Source: Enterococcus larvae | GTDB taxonomy: Bacteria > Bacillota > Bacilli > Lactobacillales > Enterococcaceae | Reading direction: 5' to 3' | Assembly: GCF_017830045.1 (NCBI RefSeq) | Contig: NZ_JAEDXU010000014.1 | Span: 1 to 64,000 of the forward strand | Length of the DNA stretch: 64,000 nucleotides | Shown here: piece after piece, positions 27,923 through 38,779 of the stretch | Layout: every line of letters begins with the position of its first letter | Position numbering within the stretch: the stretch's first letter is position 1 | Translations under genes and position numbers: made by a program | The notes under the pieces: generated by a model | Told to the model about the DNA's origin: nothing | Database searches by the model: none | What the model saw: only the letters and a program-made list of their open reading frames with translations

Positions 27923-28431
27923 TAGGATGAAAATGAAATTATTGGTATACATATAAAATGAATGAAGAAAAAGGATTTTTATTTTCGGAATACCTAAAAT
28001 TGTTATAGTGAAAAATGAAAACACTTCAAAAACACGGTGTGCAAAATAGAGATAATTATTATTGAGCTTAAAATTTATAGAGATAGATTATTTTGGTAAA
28101 TAAAGAGTGATTGACGGAGAAGAAAATGATGGATAGTTGAATTTTTTTCAAAAAAAAGGAACAAGCTTTTTATTATAGGAAGAAAAAACATCTGCCGCTT
28201 TTTTACTTACCTATATAAATAGAAGAAAATCAATAGAAGTATAAATATATCAACAAATGTAATCGCTTTCATGGTAAAATGAGATATAGGATTGTTCTAT
28301 CCTTAAATAACGGATTCATCCCATTAGCACACATATTTAAATGTGCGTAAATATGCCTTATTTATGCATAATTATCATTCTTTCTTTATAATCAAGTAGA
28401 GTAAGAAAATCAAAATTGGAGGAGGTTGGGA
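27923..28431 (+). other. Upstream region of the glycogen operon
   Basis: About 500 AT-rich bases without a recognisable gene. Besides the promoter and cre-like site listed separately, it has a CACAT / ATGTG dyad (28330-28345), an imperfect dyad GCGTAAATA / TATTTATGC just after it, and a second TATAAT (28387-28392) 40 bases before glgB without a convincing -35. Confidence 0.5.
28258..28280 (+). promoter_or_regulatory. glg promoter with overlapping cre-like (CcpA) site
   Basis: TGTAATCGCTTTCA (28258-28271) matches the cre consensus TGWAARCGYTWNCW at 13 of 14 positions. It abuts an extended -10, TGGTAAAAT (28272-28280), and so occupies the spacer. A site there would normally repress. The -35 is poor. 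Confidence 0.65.
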
Positions 28432-30357
28432 ATGAGCGAATTGGATAAGCCGGAGCAGATGGAAGACAATGATGAACAAGTCTGTCGTTTTCTTACCGGA
28501 GAAAATTTTTATAGTCAGCATTATTTTGGGTTTCATAAGATTCTAAGAAATGGTCTATCTGAATATGTGTTTCGAGTATGGGCACCAAATGCTGAACAGG
28601 TATGGCTTGTTGGTGACTTTAATGACTGGACTGATTCTCTGCCAATGTCGAAGCTTGAAGAGTGGGGTGTTTGGGAGATATATACCGAATTGCCTGCTGA
28701 GGGAGATTTTTACAAATTCAAAGTTCGTCAGTCAGGAGGAAGAGAAGTATTTAAGATCGATCCTTATGCCATTGCTTTTGAAGAACGGCCGGGAGATGCA
28801 GCTGTTATTCATACGATCCCAGATAAAAGCTGGAAGGATGGTTTATGGCAGGGACGTAAAAAACGTTCCGATTATTTTAAACGTCCGATGAACATTTATG
28901 AAGTGCATGCCAGTTCATGGAAACATAAGGCGGATGGAACACCCTACACGTTCAAATCATTGAAAAAAGAACTGATTTCTTATGTTAAAGAGATGGGCTA
29001 CACTCATATTGAGTTCATGCCTTTGATGGAGCATCCTTTAGGGATGTCATGGGGATATCAGTTGATTGGCTATTTTGCATTGAGCTCCTATTATGGTACA
29101 CCAGAGGAATTTCAGCAGTTCGTGGAAGAATGTCATCTAAATAATATTGGTGTTTTAGTCGATTGGGTACCGGGACATTTTTGTATCAATGACGACACCT
29201 TGCCTTATTATGATGGAACACCGCAGTTTGAGTACGAGGACCCGGATCGGGCGAAAAATGTTCGTTGGGGTTCTTTAAATTTTGATTTAGGTAAGCCGCA
29301 GGTTCAAAGCTTTTTGATTTCCAGTGCGCTTTTTTGGCTTGATTTTTATCATCTGGACGGCATTCGTGTAGATGCAGTTTCAAATATGCTTTACAGAGAT
29401 TACGATGAAGGCGCATGGCTGCCAAATCATGAAGGGGGCAACCGGAATTTTGAAGGTTATTATTTTTTGCAAAAGCTTAATGCAGTAATCAAACTGGCGC
29501 ACCCTAAAGCAATCATGATTGCAGAAGAAAGCTCATCAGAGACGAAGATCACTGGTTTGATTGAAACAGGGGCATTGGGATTTGATTACAAATGGAATAT
29601 GGGCTGGATGAATGACACGCTTCGATTTTACGAGATGGACCCTGTCTTTCGAAAAGATCATTTCAATTTATTGACTTTTTCCTTTATGTATATGATGGAT
29701 GAAAGTTTTATTTTGCCTCTGTCTCATGATGAAGTGGTACATGGGAAGAAGAGTTTGATGCATAAGATGTGGGGGGATCGCTATAAGCAGTTCGCTCAGT
29801 TAAGGAATCTATACGTATACATGATGGCACACCCTGGTAAAAAACTGTTATTCATGGGGAGCGAATGGGGGCAATTTTTAGAGTGGAAGTATGATGAAGG
29901 ACTTGAATGGCGGGATCTACAGGATGATATGAACAGTAAAATGCAGCACTTTACTCGCGTGCTGAATGCACTTTATAAGGAGCAAGGAGCACTTTGGGAA
30001 CAGGACAACAGCTACGATACGATTGAGATCATTGATGCGGATAATAGTCAGGAAACAGTTCTTAGCTTGATACGTAAAGGAAAGAAGAAAAAGGATTTTC
30101 TGATCATTGTCTTGAATATGACTCCAGTCGAACGTCAGGATTTTCAAATTGGTGTTCCTTATGAAGGGGTGTATGAAGAAATTTTAAATACTGAAATGAA
30201 GGAATTCGGGGGGACTTGGAAGAATGGGAACCCACCTGCAGTTGCTGAACCGGAAACCTTTAAGCAATTTGGCTATCGAATCAAAACCATTGTACCGGCA
30301 TTAGGTGCAGTTATCTTGAAGCCGAAGGAGATCGTCGTACCAAAAAAACGAAGATAG
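28432..30357 (+). CDS. glgB: 1,4-alpha-glucan branching enzyme
   Basis: GlgB introduces alpha-1,6 branches into glycogen. The 641 residues have an N-terminal CBM48 domain ([20 protein letters not shown], about 45-65), the GH13_9 catalytic barrel with [11 protein letters not shown] (nucleophile Asp), AEESS (acid Glu) and LSHDEVVHG (transition-state Asp), and a C-terminal beta domain. The start ATG 28432 is 6 bases after GGAGGAGG; an in-frame TTG at 28426 is too close. It opens the glgB-C-D-A-P-amylase operon. Confidence 0.97.
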   Translation: MSELDKPEQMEDNDEQVCRFLTGENFYSQHYFGFHKILRNGLSEYVFRVWAPNAEQVWLVGDFNDWTDSLPMSKLEEWGVWEIYTELPAEGDFYKFKVRQSGGREVFKIDPYAIAFEERPGDAAVIHTIPDKSWKDGLWQGRKKRSDYFKRPMNIYEVHASSWKHKADGTPYTFKSLKKELISYVKEMGYTHIEFMPLMEHPLGMSWGYQLIGYFALSSYYGTPEEFQQFVEECHLNNIGVLVDWVPGHFCINDDTLPYYDGTPQFEYEDPDRAKNVRWGSLNFDLGKPQVQSFLISSALFWLDFYHLDGIRVDAVSNMLYRDYDEGAWLPNHEGGNRNFEGYYFLQKLNAVIKLAHPKAIMIAEESSSETKITGLIETGALGFDYKWNMGWMNDTLRFYEMDPVFRKDHFNLLTFSFMYMMDESFILPLSHDEVVHGKKSLMHKMWGDRYKQFAQLRNLYVYMMAHPGKKLLFMGSEWGQFLEWKYDEGLEWRDLQDDMNSKMQHFTRVLNALYKEQGALWEQDNSYDTIEIIDADNSQETVLSLIRKGKKKKDFLIIVLNMTPVERQDFQIGVPYEGVYEEILNTEMKEFGGTWKNGNPPAVAEPETFKQFGYRIKTIVPALGAVILKPKEIVVPKKRR

Positions 30358-30447
30358 TGTTTTGTCGACTGAAAGAAAGCTTCAGTTTTCTGATCAAGGT
30401 GGACAGTTTATAGTGCTATATAGCTTTTGAGGATGAAAGGAGGTAGG

Positions 30448-30486
30448 GTGGATTTATTCATGTTCACCTGTACGAGAGATGAATAA
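30448..30486 (+). CDS. Putative 12-codon leader ORF overlapping the glgC start
   Basis: A GTG (30448) placed 4 bases after AAAGGAGG opens a frame [12 protein letters not shown] that stops at 30484-30486, five bases past the glgC ATG. glgC itself has almost no usable Shine-Dalgarno of its own. The layout suggests translational coupling, with ribosomes ending here restarting at glgC. The peptide sequence is not recognised. Confidence 0.4.
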   Translation: MDLFMFTCTRDE

Positions 30487-31621
30487 CGAAATGTTAGCAA
30501 TGATTTTAGCCGGAGGGCAAGGAACAAGATTGGGGAAACTAACTAAAAACATCGCCAAGCCCGCTGTACCGTTTGGCGGAAGATACCGTATCATCGATTT
30601 TACCTTAAGTAATTGCGTTAACTCCGGTATTACAGATGTTGGGGTAGTCACTCAATATCAACCCTTAGCATTGAACAGTCACATCGGTAATGGTGCAAGC
30701 TGGGGGTTGGACGGAATCAATTCAGGTTTGACTATTTTGCAGCCGTACTCAAGCTCAGATGGTGAAAAATGGTTTCAAGGAACAGCTCATGCTATCTATC
30801 AGAATATCGCCTACATCAATCAGAAGAATCCTCAATATGTCCTGATTCTATCTGGGGATCATATTTACAAAATGAACTATGAAGCAATGCTGGAAGAGCA
30901 TAAGAGTAATAATGCTTCTTTAACAGTTGCGGTTATTGAGGTGCCAATCAAAGAAGCTTCACGCTTTGGTATCATGAACACCGACGAAAACGACCGGATC
31001 ATTGAATTCGAGGAGAAGCCGGACGAGCCCAAAAATAACCTGGCATCAATGGGAATCTATATCTTCAACTGGGATCGTCTGAAAGAGATATTGACAAACA
31101 GTCATTCAAAAGACAGCCAGATGCTGGATTTCGGAAAAAATGTGATTCCCTCTTACCTTGATTCCGGAGAAAATGTGTATGCCCATCGTTTTAGCGGCTA
31201 TTGGAAGGATGTTGGAACGATTGATTCACTTTGGGAAGCCAACATGGAGTTCATTGATCCTGATAATGAATTCAATATCCGTGACTTGTCTTGGCGTATA
31301 TTTTCCAAAAATACCAGTTCTCCACCTCATTTCTTAACAGAAACAGCGTCCGTAGAGAACTCGTTGATCGTAGACGGCTGCTATGTTGCTGGAACAATCA
31401 GCAATAGTATTCTGTCGACTGATGTTCAGGTAAAAGGAGGCAGTAAAATAGAAAACAGTATTATTATGCCTAGAGCTAAAATTGGGGAGAATGTTTTGAT
31501 AAAAAATGCAATCATCGGTGAGGATGCGGTAATTGGTGATAATGCAGTCGTTTATGATGAGGATGAGATAGTAGTGGTTGGTTATTCTGAAGTAATTGGG
31601 GTGAAAAGCGATGAAGACTAA
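30479..31621 (+). CDS. glgC: Glucose-1-phosphate adenylyltransferase, catalytic subunit
   Basis: GlgC makes ADP-glucose from ATP and glucose-1-phosphate, the committed step of glycogen synthesis. The 380-residue protein has the nucleotidyl-transferase motif [13 protein letters not shown] at the N-terminus, [14 protein letters not shown] (metal Asp), FEEKP and a C-terminal left-handed beta-helix domain. The start ATG 30479 aligns with the usual GlgC N-terminus but is preceded only by GAGAG with no spacing; see the leader ORF that overlaps it. It overlaps glgD by 11 bases. Confidence 0.96.
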   Translation: MNNEMLAMILAGGQGTRLGKLTKNIAKPAVPFGGRYRIIDFTLSNCVNSGITDVGVVTQYQPLALNSHIGNGASWGLDGINSGLTILQPYSSSDGEKWFQGTAHAIYQNIAYINQKNPQYVLILSGDHIYKMNYEAMLEEHKSNNASLTVAVIEVPIKEASRFGIMNTDENDRIIEFEEKPDEPKNNLASMGIYIFNWDRLKEILTNSHSKDSQMLDFGKNVIPSYLDSGENVYAHRFSGYWKDVGTIDSLWEANMEFIDPDNEFNIRDLSWRIFSKNTSSPPHFLTETASVENSLIVDGCYVAGTISNSILSTDVQVKGGSKIENSIIMPRAKIGENVLIKNAIIGEDAVIGDNAVVYDEDEIVVVGYSEVIGVKSDED

Positions 31622-32765
31622 TAGAATGTGTGCAATTATTGGCAATATAGAGAGATTTGAAGAACTGATGCCTTTGATTGAAAAACGACCGTTAGCTACC
31701 CTTCCGTTTGATTGTAAATACCGATTGATCGATTTTCAATTGTCGAGTTTGGTCAATGCAAATATTGATCGTCTTTTCATGGTGTTTAACGAAGGAGAAA
31801 CCCAGTCGGTGTTCGATCATATTGGGGGAGGAAAGGAATGGGATCTGGATTCATTGAAAAATCGCTTTTTCACTTATTTTTATCAGGACTTTATTAAGCG
31901 AAAAGCTGAGGGAAAACTATATTACAGTTCCTTGATCGATTATTTACAGAAATCTAAGTCAGAGTACACGGCATTCATGGGTAGTCGGATGCTTTGCAAT
32001 TTGGATTTAAGAGCTATTTTGAAAATTCATCAGGCGCAGCAGAATGATATGACGGTTGTCTATAAGCGAGTGGATAAGACAAGTGTTTGCTCTGCGGATA
32101 TGCTGCTGAATATCAATGAGGAAGGCAGCGTAACAGGTACGCATTCATTACAAGATAGTGATGCGGAAACAGAGAAGGTCGCCTTGAGTATGGAGGGCTA
32201 TATCATTCAAACGGATTGGCTGATTGAAAAATTAGAATGGGCTCAGGAAAACGATGGTTCGCCAAGCTTAGTAGATTTCATGAAGGAACAATTTGGACAA
32301 GCAAAATGCTCGACTTATGAGTATACGGGCTATCTCAAAAATATTTATGATATCCAGTCTTACTATAAGGCAAATATGGATATGCTGGACCCGCAGAAAT
32401 TCAATGCGCTGATGTATTCAAATCAAAAAATTTATACGAAATTAAAGAATGAGGTGCCTACGTATTATTCTGCAACCTCTCATGTGAAAAATAGTCAGTT
32501 CGCAACAGGCTGTGTTGTGCAGGGGACGGTAGAGAATTCACTGGTTTCTCGGAGAACGAAGATTGCTGAAGGGGCTGTAGTAAAGCATTCAATCATCAAT
32601 GCAAGTGCTAAAATCGCCTCTGATGCCCAAGTTGAATATGCTATACTGGACAAAGGTGTAGTTGTTGATCCAGGCGTTCAGATCAAAGGAACACCAGAAG
32701 AGATTGTCGTGATTCGAAAAGGAGCGCACGTCACTAGTGATGTATTTGGAGGAGAAGGGAAATGA
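31611..32765 (+). CDS. glgD: GlgD, non-catalytic partner of ADP-glucose pyrophosphorylase
   Basis: GlgD is a GlgC paralogue that forms a heterotetramer and raises its activity in Firmicutes. The 384 residues align with GlgC in overall plan. The N-terminal GGxGTRL nucleotide loop is degenerate ([16 protein letters not shown]), as is usual for GlgD, while [20 protein letters not shown] and the C-terminal beta-helix remain. It overlaps glgC by 11 bases and glgA by 4, so all three are tightly coupled. Confidence 0.94.
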   Translation: MKTNRMCAIIGNIERFEELMPLIEKRPLATLPFDCKYRLIDFQLSSLVNANIDRLFMVFNEGETQSVFDHIGGGKEWDLDSLKNRFFTYFYQDFIKRKAEGKLYYSSLIDYLQKSKSEYTAFMGSRMLCNLDLRAILKIHQAQQNDMTVVYKRVDKTSVCSADMLLNINEEGSVTGTHSLQDSDAETEKVALSMEGYIIQTDWLIEKLEWAQENDGSPSLVDFMKEQFGQAKCSTYEYTGYLKNIYDIQSYYKANMDMLDPQKFNALMYSNQKIYTKLKNEVPTYYSATSHVKNSQFATGCVVQGTVENSLVSRRTKIAEGAVVKHSIINASAKIASDAQVEYAILDKGVVVDPGVQIKGTPEEIVVIRKGAHVTSDVFGGEGK

Positions 32766-34198
32766 ATATTTTATTCGCAGCAGCAGAATGTGCTCCGTTT
32801 TTCAAAACAGGAGGATTGGGTGATGTAGCTGAGGCCTTGCCTAAAGAGTTGAAAAAGAAGGGTCTGGATATTCGAGTTGTCTTGCCGTATCACCAGCAAA
32901 TGCCGCAAAAATATCGGGATCGTTGTGAGGATGTGCTCCATTTCTATGTAGATGTTGGCTGGCGGCACCAGTATTGTGGTGTGAAAAAGCTGGAAATGGA
33001 TGGAGTAATCTATTACTTTATTGATAACGACTATTATTTTGGCCGAGAAGGCTTATATGGTTATTATGATGATGGTGAACGTTTTGCGTATTTTCAGCTG
33101 GCTGTGATTGAAATGATGGAAAAGATTGATTTTGTTCCGGATATTCTCCATAGTAATGATTATCATACGGCGATGATCCCTTTTCTTATTCGAGAGAAAT
33201 ATCATTGGATTCAGGATTATCAAAAAATTGAAACCGTTCTGACTATCCATAATATTGAGTTTCAAGGTGTGTTTTCTGCAGATATTCTGCCGGATCTATT
33301 TGGAATGGGAAAAGAGCGTTACTTTGACGGCACCGTACGCTTTGATGATAATGTGAACTTTTTGAAGACAGGGATTTTGTATGCCGGTCGTGTCAACACG
33401 GTTAGTCCTTCCTATGCACAGGAGATCCAGACCTCAGAGTTTGGAGCTGGTTTGGATGGTGTTCTACGGATGGAAAAGGATAAGCTGAATGGGATTCTAA
33501 ATGGCATCAACTATACACTCAATGATCCTGAAACTGACCCGTTAATCCCAGCTAACTTTTCATTGGCTGATCTGACAGGCAAAGGAATCAATAAATCAGC
33601 GCTGCAAAAAGCGATGGGCTTGCCTATAAAGGAAGATGTACCATTGTTTGCAGTTGTCAGTCGATTGACCCATCAAAAAGGGTTCCAGCTGATCATGGAC
33701 GAGCTGGAATATATGATGGATGGAGATATCCAACTAGTTGTCTTAGGAACAGGAGAAGCTGGATTTGAGCAGGGCTTTAGAGATTTTGCAGCACGTTTCC
33801 CTGAAAAGTGTTCAGTCAGCATATCCTTTAATGTCAAGCTGGCTCAGCTATTTTACGCAGGGGCAGATGTCTTCCTGATGCCGTCAGCGTTCGAGCCTTG
33901 TGGTTTGTCCCAAATGATTTCGATGCGTTACGGTACATTGCCGATCGTACATGAAATCGGCGGATTGAAGGATACTGTGATTCCATATAATGAAGAGTCT
34001 GGAGAAGGAACAGGTTTTGGTTTCTATGAATTCCGCTCGTTTTATTTGATGGAAACGATCAAGCGAGCAGCGGCGTTATACAAAGAAAAACCATCTGTGT
34101 GGCAGCAGTTAGTCAAAGCTGCCATGGCGAAAGATTTTAGCTGGGAGCAGCCGGGGCAGGCCTACATTGAATTGTACCGATTGTTGATTGAAAAGTGA
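32762..34198 (+). CDS. glgA: Glycogen synthase (ADP-glucose)
   Basis: GlgA extends alpha-1,4-glucan chains from ADP-glucose. The 478-residue GT5 enzyme starts [22 protein letters not shown], with the KTGGL ADP-glucose-binding motif. Its C-terminal half carries PLFAVVSRLTHQKGFQLI and SAFEPCGLSQMISMRYGTLPIV, the E-X7-E catalytic region. ATGA overlap with glgD. A GAGGTTGAGACAAC-type hairpin follows before glgP. Confidence 0.97.
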   Translation: MNILFAAAECAPFFKTGGLGDVAEALPKELKKKGLDIRVVLPYHQQMPQKYRDRCEDVLHFYVDVGWRHQYCGVKKLEMDGVIYYFIDNDYYFGREGLYGYYDDGERFAYFQLAVIEMMEKIDFVPDILHSNDYHTAMIPFLIREKYHWIQDYQKIETVLTIHNIEFQGVFSADILPDLFGMGKERYFDGTVRFDDNVNFLKTGILYAGRVNTVSPSYAQEIQTSEFGAGLDGVLRMEKDKLNGILNGINYTLNDPETDPLIPANFSLADLTGKGINKSALQKAMGLPIKEDVPLFAVVSRLTHQKGFQLIMDELEYMMDGDIQLVVLGTGEAGFEQGFRDFAARFPEKCSVSISFNVKLAQLFYAGADVFLMPSAFEPCGLSQMISMRYGTLPIVHEIGGLKDTVIPYNEESGEGTGFGFYEFRSFYLMETIKRAAALYKEKPSVWQQLVKAAMAKDFSWEQPGQAYIELYRLLIEK

Positions 34199-34282
34199 GT
34201 TTAAAATAAATTTTTCCGATTGTTTTATGATGGAATGATTTATGGCAAAGCTTGTGACCATCAATTTTCAGTGAAGATAGAT

Positions 34283-34325
34283 GAGGTTGAGACAACAGTT
34301 AAGTTGTCCCAGCCTCTGCTTTTTA
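34283..34325 (+). terminator. Hairpin between glgA and glgP (terminator or partial terminator)
   Basis: GAGGTTGAGACAAC and GTTGTCCCAGCCTC form a stem with few mismatches, followed by TGCTTTTT. Similar hairpins are common terminators in enterococci. With no clear promoter after it, it may only reduce glgP expression. Confidence 0.65.
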
Positions 34326-34354
34326 AAACCGATAAGAAGGGGATTTAGTTACTA

Positions 34355-36754
34355 ATGAGGATTACGAAAGAGCAGTTTAAAACCGATTTTAGGCAACGTG
34401 TGCAGGAAAAGTTCACAAATGAAGTCGAAGAAGCGTCAAATGGCGAACTCTTTGCTTCATTGGGGGCTGTGATTCAAGCCTATTATTCCGATGAATGGAA
34501 GGAAACAAGAAAGGCGACACGAGACGACAAATGTAAGCAGGCCTATTATTTTTCTATTGAGTTTTTACCAGGTAGAATGTTGAAAAGTAATCTACTTAAT
34601 ATGGGGCTGCTGGACATCGTTCGCGACAGCTTGAAGGAGCTTGACATTGATTTGGAAGAGCTTTGCAAAATCGAAAAGGATATGGCTTTAGGAAACGGCG
34701 GTTTAGGAAGACTTGCTTCTTGCTTTATGGATTCGATTGCTTCCAGCAGTCTGCCGGGAAACGGCAATGGGATTCGATATGATTATGGATTGTTCAAGCA
34801 GAAATTTGTAGACGGCAATCAAGTGGAGCTGCCGGACGAATGGCTTCGAGAAGGTAATGTTTGGGAGGTTCGCAAGGCCAGCAAGGCGGTCAATGTTAAT
34901 TATGGCGGGCATGTCTACCTAAAAGAAGATGAAGCAGGTCGCTTGAAGCCTGTTTATGAAAATCAACAAGTATTGCGGGCAGTTCCTTATGATACGGGGA
35001 TGGTAGGTTTTCAAAATGATATGGTAAACACCTTGCGTTTATGGTCAGCTGAGATTCCTGATTTTGAAGAAAGCAATTATCGGAGTATTGAGGAACGACG
35101 CGATTTTCGTGATTTAACTTCTGTACTTTATCCAGATGATTCGAACTATGAAGGCCGTCTGATGCGTCTGGTACAGGAATATTTCTTTGTTTCAGCAGGA
35201 ATCCAAAGCATCATTCGCTCCCATAAAAAGAGCGGTCTTGCAATGAAGGATTTAGCAGAATATATAGCGATCCATATCAATGATACACATCCCGCACTTT
35301 GTGTTCCTGAGCTGATGCGGTTATTGATTGACGAAGAAAATTTGAGCTGGGAAAAGGCATGGGATATCACAGTAAAAACAATGAGCTATACAAACCACAC
35401 GATCATGGCAGAAGCTCTCGAAAAATGGCCAGTATTCATGTTGCAGGAAGTTGTTCCGAGAATATTCCAGATCATTGAAGAAATTGATCGTCGGTTTGTA
35501 GCAGAAATGACTTCGTTGGTGGATCAAGAGGTCATCGAACGGACAAGGATCATCAAAGACAATCAGGTTCATATGGCTCATTTGGCGATTATCGGCAGTC
35601 ACAGTACCAATGGTGTTGCGAAGCTGCATTCTGATTTGCTGAAAGGTATCGTCCTTCATGATTTTTACGTGCTCTATCCGGAACGTTTCAATAATAAAAC
35701 CAATGGGATTGCTCAGCGACGCTGGCTTCAATTGGCTAATGAGCCGCTGGCTGGATTTTTGGATCAAACGATTGGAACCTCATGGCGGAAAGAAGCGAAT
35801 GATTTACACTTATTAATGAATTATAAGAATGATTCAACTGTCCTCCAAACATTGGCAGATACAAAGCGCTTGAATAAGGTACGGTTGGCACAGTATATTT
35901 TAGAAACGACTGGGATTGAGGTATCCCCGGATGCCATTTTTGATGTTCAAATCAAACGACTCCATGCATACAAGCGTCAGCTATTGAATTTACTTCATAT
36001 TTTGAAGCTGTATTTTGATTTGAAGGCTGATCCGAATGCAGATATCTATCCACGAGTATTCATTTTTGGTGCTAAAGCAGCACCGAGCTATACCTATGCT
36101 AAATACGTGATCAAGTGCATCAATGAAGCAGCCGATTTGATCAATCACGACGAAGAAATTCAAGGGAAGTTAAAAATAGTCTTTCTGGAAAACTATAATG
36201 TTTCTTTAGCTGAAATGATAATTCCCGCTGCCGATGTAAGTGAACAGATTTCTTTAGCCTCCAAAGAAGCTTCAGGAACCAGCAACATGAAGCTGATGCT
36301 CAACGGAGCTGTGACAATTGCGACATTAGATGGAGCAAATATAGAAATTCGAGATGTCGTTGGTGATGAAAATATTGTGATATTTGGCTTGACAGAGGAA
36401 GAGGTTTATCATTACTATGAAACACAAAACTATCAGGCAATCAAAATCTATGAAACGGATTCAGAGCTTCAACGGATATTGAATGCATTTATTGATGGAA
36501 CGATTCCTAATATTCAGGTTGAAGGACAAGAAATTTTTGATTCCCTGATTCGATATAATGATGAATACTTTACCTTACGCGACTACCATTCTTACGTTGA
36601 AGCACAAGAGAAAATCGAGCGCCTTTATCGTGATAAGAAACGCTGGCAGCAAATCAGCTTGATCAATACTGCAGAAGCAGGTCACTTTTCTTCTGATTAC
36701 ACAGTTCGACGCTATGCAGAAGAAATTTGGCAGATTGAACCAGTTAAAGGATAA
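34355..36754 (+). CDS. glgP: Glycogen phosphorylase
   Basis: GlgP releases glucose-1-phosphate from glycogen using PLP. The 799-residue GT35 protein shows GGLGRLASCFMDSIAS, NGIRYDYGLFKQ, and the PLP lysine site EASGTSNMKLMLNGAVTIATLDGANIE-type (read in two parts near 640-665). Length matches bacterial phosphorylases. Downstream of glgA by 156 bases, it lets the same operon mobilise the store. AAGGGG lies about 12 bases before ATG. Confidence 0.97.
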   Translation: MRITKEQFKTDFRQRVQEKFTNEVEEASNGELFASLGAVIQAYYSDEWKETRKATRDDKCKQAYYFSIEFLPGRMLKSNLLNMGLLDIVRDSLKELDIDLEELCKIEKDMALGNGGLGRLASCFMDSIASSSLPGNGNGIRYDYGLFKQKFVDGNQVELPDEWLREGNVWEVRKASKAVNVNYGGHVYLKEDEAGRLKPVYENQQVLRAVPYDTGMVGFQNDMVNTLRLWSAEIPDFEESNYRSIEERRDFRDLTSVLYPDDSNYEGRLMRLVQEYFFVSAGIQSIIRSHKKSGLAMKDLAEYIAIHINDTHPALCVPELMRLLIDEENLSWEKAWDITVKTMSYTNHTIMAEALEKWPVFMLQEVVPRIFQIIEEIDRRFVAEMTSLVDQEVIERTRIIKDNQVHMAHLAIIGSHSTNGVAKLHSDLLKGIVLHDFYVLYPERFNNKTNGIAQRRWLQLANEPLAGFLDQTIGTSWRKEANDLHLLMNYKNDSTVLQTLADTKRLNKVRLAQYILETTGIEVSPDAIFDVQIKRLHAYKRQLLNLLHILKLYFDLKADPNADIYPRVFIFGAKAAPSYTYAKYVIKCINEAADLINHDEEIQGKLKIVFLENYNVSLAEMIIPAADVSEQISLASKEASGTSNMKLMLNGAVTIATLDGANIEIRDVVGDENIVIFGLTEEEVYHYYETQNYQAIKIYETDSELQRILNAFIDGTIPNIQVEGQEIFDSLIRYNDEYFTLRDYHSYVEAQEKIERLYRDKKRWQQISLINTAEAGHFSSDYTVRRYAEEIWQIEPVKG

Positions 36755-36763
36755 AAGAAAAAA

Positions 36764-36865
36764 CGATATAGATCCTGTAAAAGAGTCTGTGAACAAAGGC
36801 AGATTTCTGTCTAAGCATAGAAAGAATGAAGCATTTAAAAATTCACTTTTACAGGATTTATATAC
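36764..36865 (+). repeat. About 100-bp inverted-repeat element between glgP and the amylase gene (copy D)
   Basis: ATCCTGTAAAAG (36772-36783) and CTTTTACAGGAT (36846-36857) are a perfect 12-bp inverted repeat with a 62-base interior. The similarity extends outward (GATATAG versus TATATAA). An inner GCAGA / TCTGT stem is present. No T run follows, so it is not an ordinary terminator. The ends resemble copy A at 9727-9831. Confidence 0.55.
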
Positions 36866-36880
36866 TATAGGAGAAGTACG

Positions 36881-38704
36881 ATGACCGCAATTTATTTTAA
36901 TTCCTGGCTTGAAGAATACAAACATCCTTTTGGGGCAATCCAACAACTGAATACTGCTCATTTTTCTATCAATGTTAAGTCTGCAGGAGTTGAGAAAGTG
37001 TCATTGATCATGAGAAAAGAAGATGGAGAACGGGGATTCGAGCGTTTACCCATGACAGCTGAAACAGATGATTTTTACAAGTGTTCCTATACATTTGATC
37101 AGGGAAAGGGCTTGTACTTTTATTATTTCGAGGTACTATGTAATGGCGAAGCAACGATCTATTGCGGTTCTAATCAAGGCAATGGAGGTATAGGGGTTCT
37201 GTCAACAGCCATTGAAGAGGTTCATCCTTATCAAATCACGTGCTATGAAACACATGATCCAGCACCTGATTGGTATAGAAATGGCGTTGTTTACCAAATA
37301 TTCCCGGACCGTTTTTTCAATGGCAATCTTCATCGTGAGATCTCTCATTCTAAAAGGAATACGTTTATTTATGGAACCTATGAAGATGAACCGCTGTATC
37401 TAAAAGATGAGAATGATGAAATCATTCGCTGGGATTTTTTCGGCGGCAACCTGATGGGGATCATAAAGAAAGTTCCTTATCTAAAATCGTTGGGAGTTAC
37501 TGTGTTGTACTTAAATCCTATTTTTGAAGCAGCCAGCAATCATCGCTATGATACAGGGGATTATTTCGCAGTAGATGGAATTTTAGGAGATGAAGAAACT
37601 TTTGAGCAGTTGGTTTCGATTCTTCATGAAAATGATATGCGATTGATTCTGGATGGTGTTTTCAGCCATGTAGGCAGAAACAGTCGATACTTCAATCATG
37701 ACGGTCGATACGGTAAGGGATCAGGTGCCTATCAAAATATTGAAAGTCCATATTATCCGTGGTTCAGCTTTTCCGAATCCCCTGAAGAGTACAAATCTTG
37801 GTGGGGAATCAAGGATTTGCCGGAAATTAATAAAGACAATACAGACTTTCAGCAGTTTATTTATGGTAAGGATGGTGTGCTGGATAAGTGGACTAGTTTA
37901 GGTGTGGACGGCTGGCGACTTGATGTTGCCGATGAACTGCCTGATTTCTTTATCACAGGGATTCGTCAAAGGTTGAATCAGTATCCCGAAAAGGTTTTGA
38001 TTGGTGAAGTCTGGGAAGATGCGTCCAAAAAAATATCCTATGATCAAAGAAGAGAATATGTTTTTGGCAACGCACTTCATGGCGTCATGAATTATCCATT
38101 TCGAGAAAGCATTCTTGCGTATCTTGATGAAAAACAAACTTCTCAACAGTTGGCAGAGCAGCTGACTATTTTGCAGGAAAACTATCCAGAAGCCATTTTT
38201 TATAATAATTTAAACAATATTGGTACACACGATACGGAACGAATATTGACTCTGTTGGACAATAATACAACGAAGCTTTCTTTTGCTTTAGGCTTGATGT
38301 TTATGCTTCCTGGTGTTCCAACGATTTACTATGGGGATGAAGCTGGTCTGACTGGCGGCAAAGATCCGGCAAATCGCAAATTCTTCCCTTGGGAAAACCA
38401 GGATCAAGCTATTTTTGAAAATTACCAAAGATGGGTTCGTCGCAGAACAGAGAATCCTATTTTAGCTCAAGGAGGTTTTTATCCTTTCTATACGGACGAG
38501 CTTCTAGGTGTTTTACGGTGCCACAAAGGGCAGTCAGCACTTTATTTAGTGAATTTGACTGACAAGGAAGTAGCTGTTTCCATAGATAATCTGCATTTTA
38601 CGAAAGCATTACCGATTTTTGAATCACTGCTTCAGGAGTTATTGAAAGATGTTGTGATTGCTGAGCATTCGGATTGTTTCATCATGAAAAATGAAGAGGA
38701 TTGA
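36881..38704 (+). CDS. GH13 alpha-glucan hydrolase (neopullulanase / maltogenic amylase-like)
   Basis: The 607-residue cytoplasmic enzyme probably trims limit dextrins or maltodextrins released by GlgP. It has an N-terminal carbohydrate-binding-like domain (1-120), the GH13 barrel starting NGVVYQIFPDRF, DGVFSHVG, DGWRLDVADE (nucleophile Asp), LIGEVWED (acid Glu) and NNIGTHDTER (Asp), and a C-terminal beta domain. There is no signal peptide. It is the last gene of a glgBCDAP-amy operon of the type known from Lactobacillus acidophilus, here without a phosphoglucomutase. Exact specificity is open. Confidence 0.9.
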   Translation: MTAIYFNSWLEEYKHPFGAIQQLNTAHFSINVKSAGVEKVSLIMRKEDGERGFERLPMTAETDDFYKCSYTFDQGKGLYFYYFEVLCNGEATIYCGSNQGNGGIGVLSTAIEEVHPYQITCYETHDPAPDWYRNGVVYQIFPDRFFNGNLHREISHSKRNTFIYGTYEDEPLYLKDENDEIIRWDFFGGNLMGIIKKVPYLKSLGVTVLYLNPIFEAASNHRYDTGDYFAVDGILGDEETFEQLVSILHENDMRLILDGVFSHVGRNSRYFNHDGRYGKGSGAYQNIESPYYPWFSFSESPEEYKSWWGIKDLPEINKDNTDFQQFIYGKDGVLDKWTSLGVDGWRLDVADELPDFFITGIRQRLNQYPEKVLIGEVWEDASKKISYDQRREYVFGNALHGVMNYPFRESILAYLDEKQTSQQLAEQLTILQENYPEAIFYNNLNNIGTHDTERILTLLDNNTTKLSFALGLMFMLPGVPTIYYGDEAGLTGGKDPANRKFFPWENQDQAIFENYQRWVRRRTENPILAQGGFYPFYTDELLGVLRCHKGQSALYLVNLTDKEVAVSIDNLHFTKALPIFESLLQELLKDVVIAEHSDCFIMKNEED

Positions 38705-38779
38705 TCTACTGACAATTGGCTTATGCTGTTAGAGGGAGAATGATTGATCTATAGGTTATTTCCACTCATATATTCGAAA

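Noticed and set aside
35321-35767. 148-codon antisense frame in glgP
   Set aside because: Lies opposite a conserved coding region, with no ribosome site or domain.
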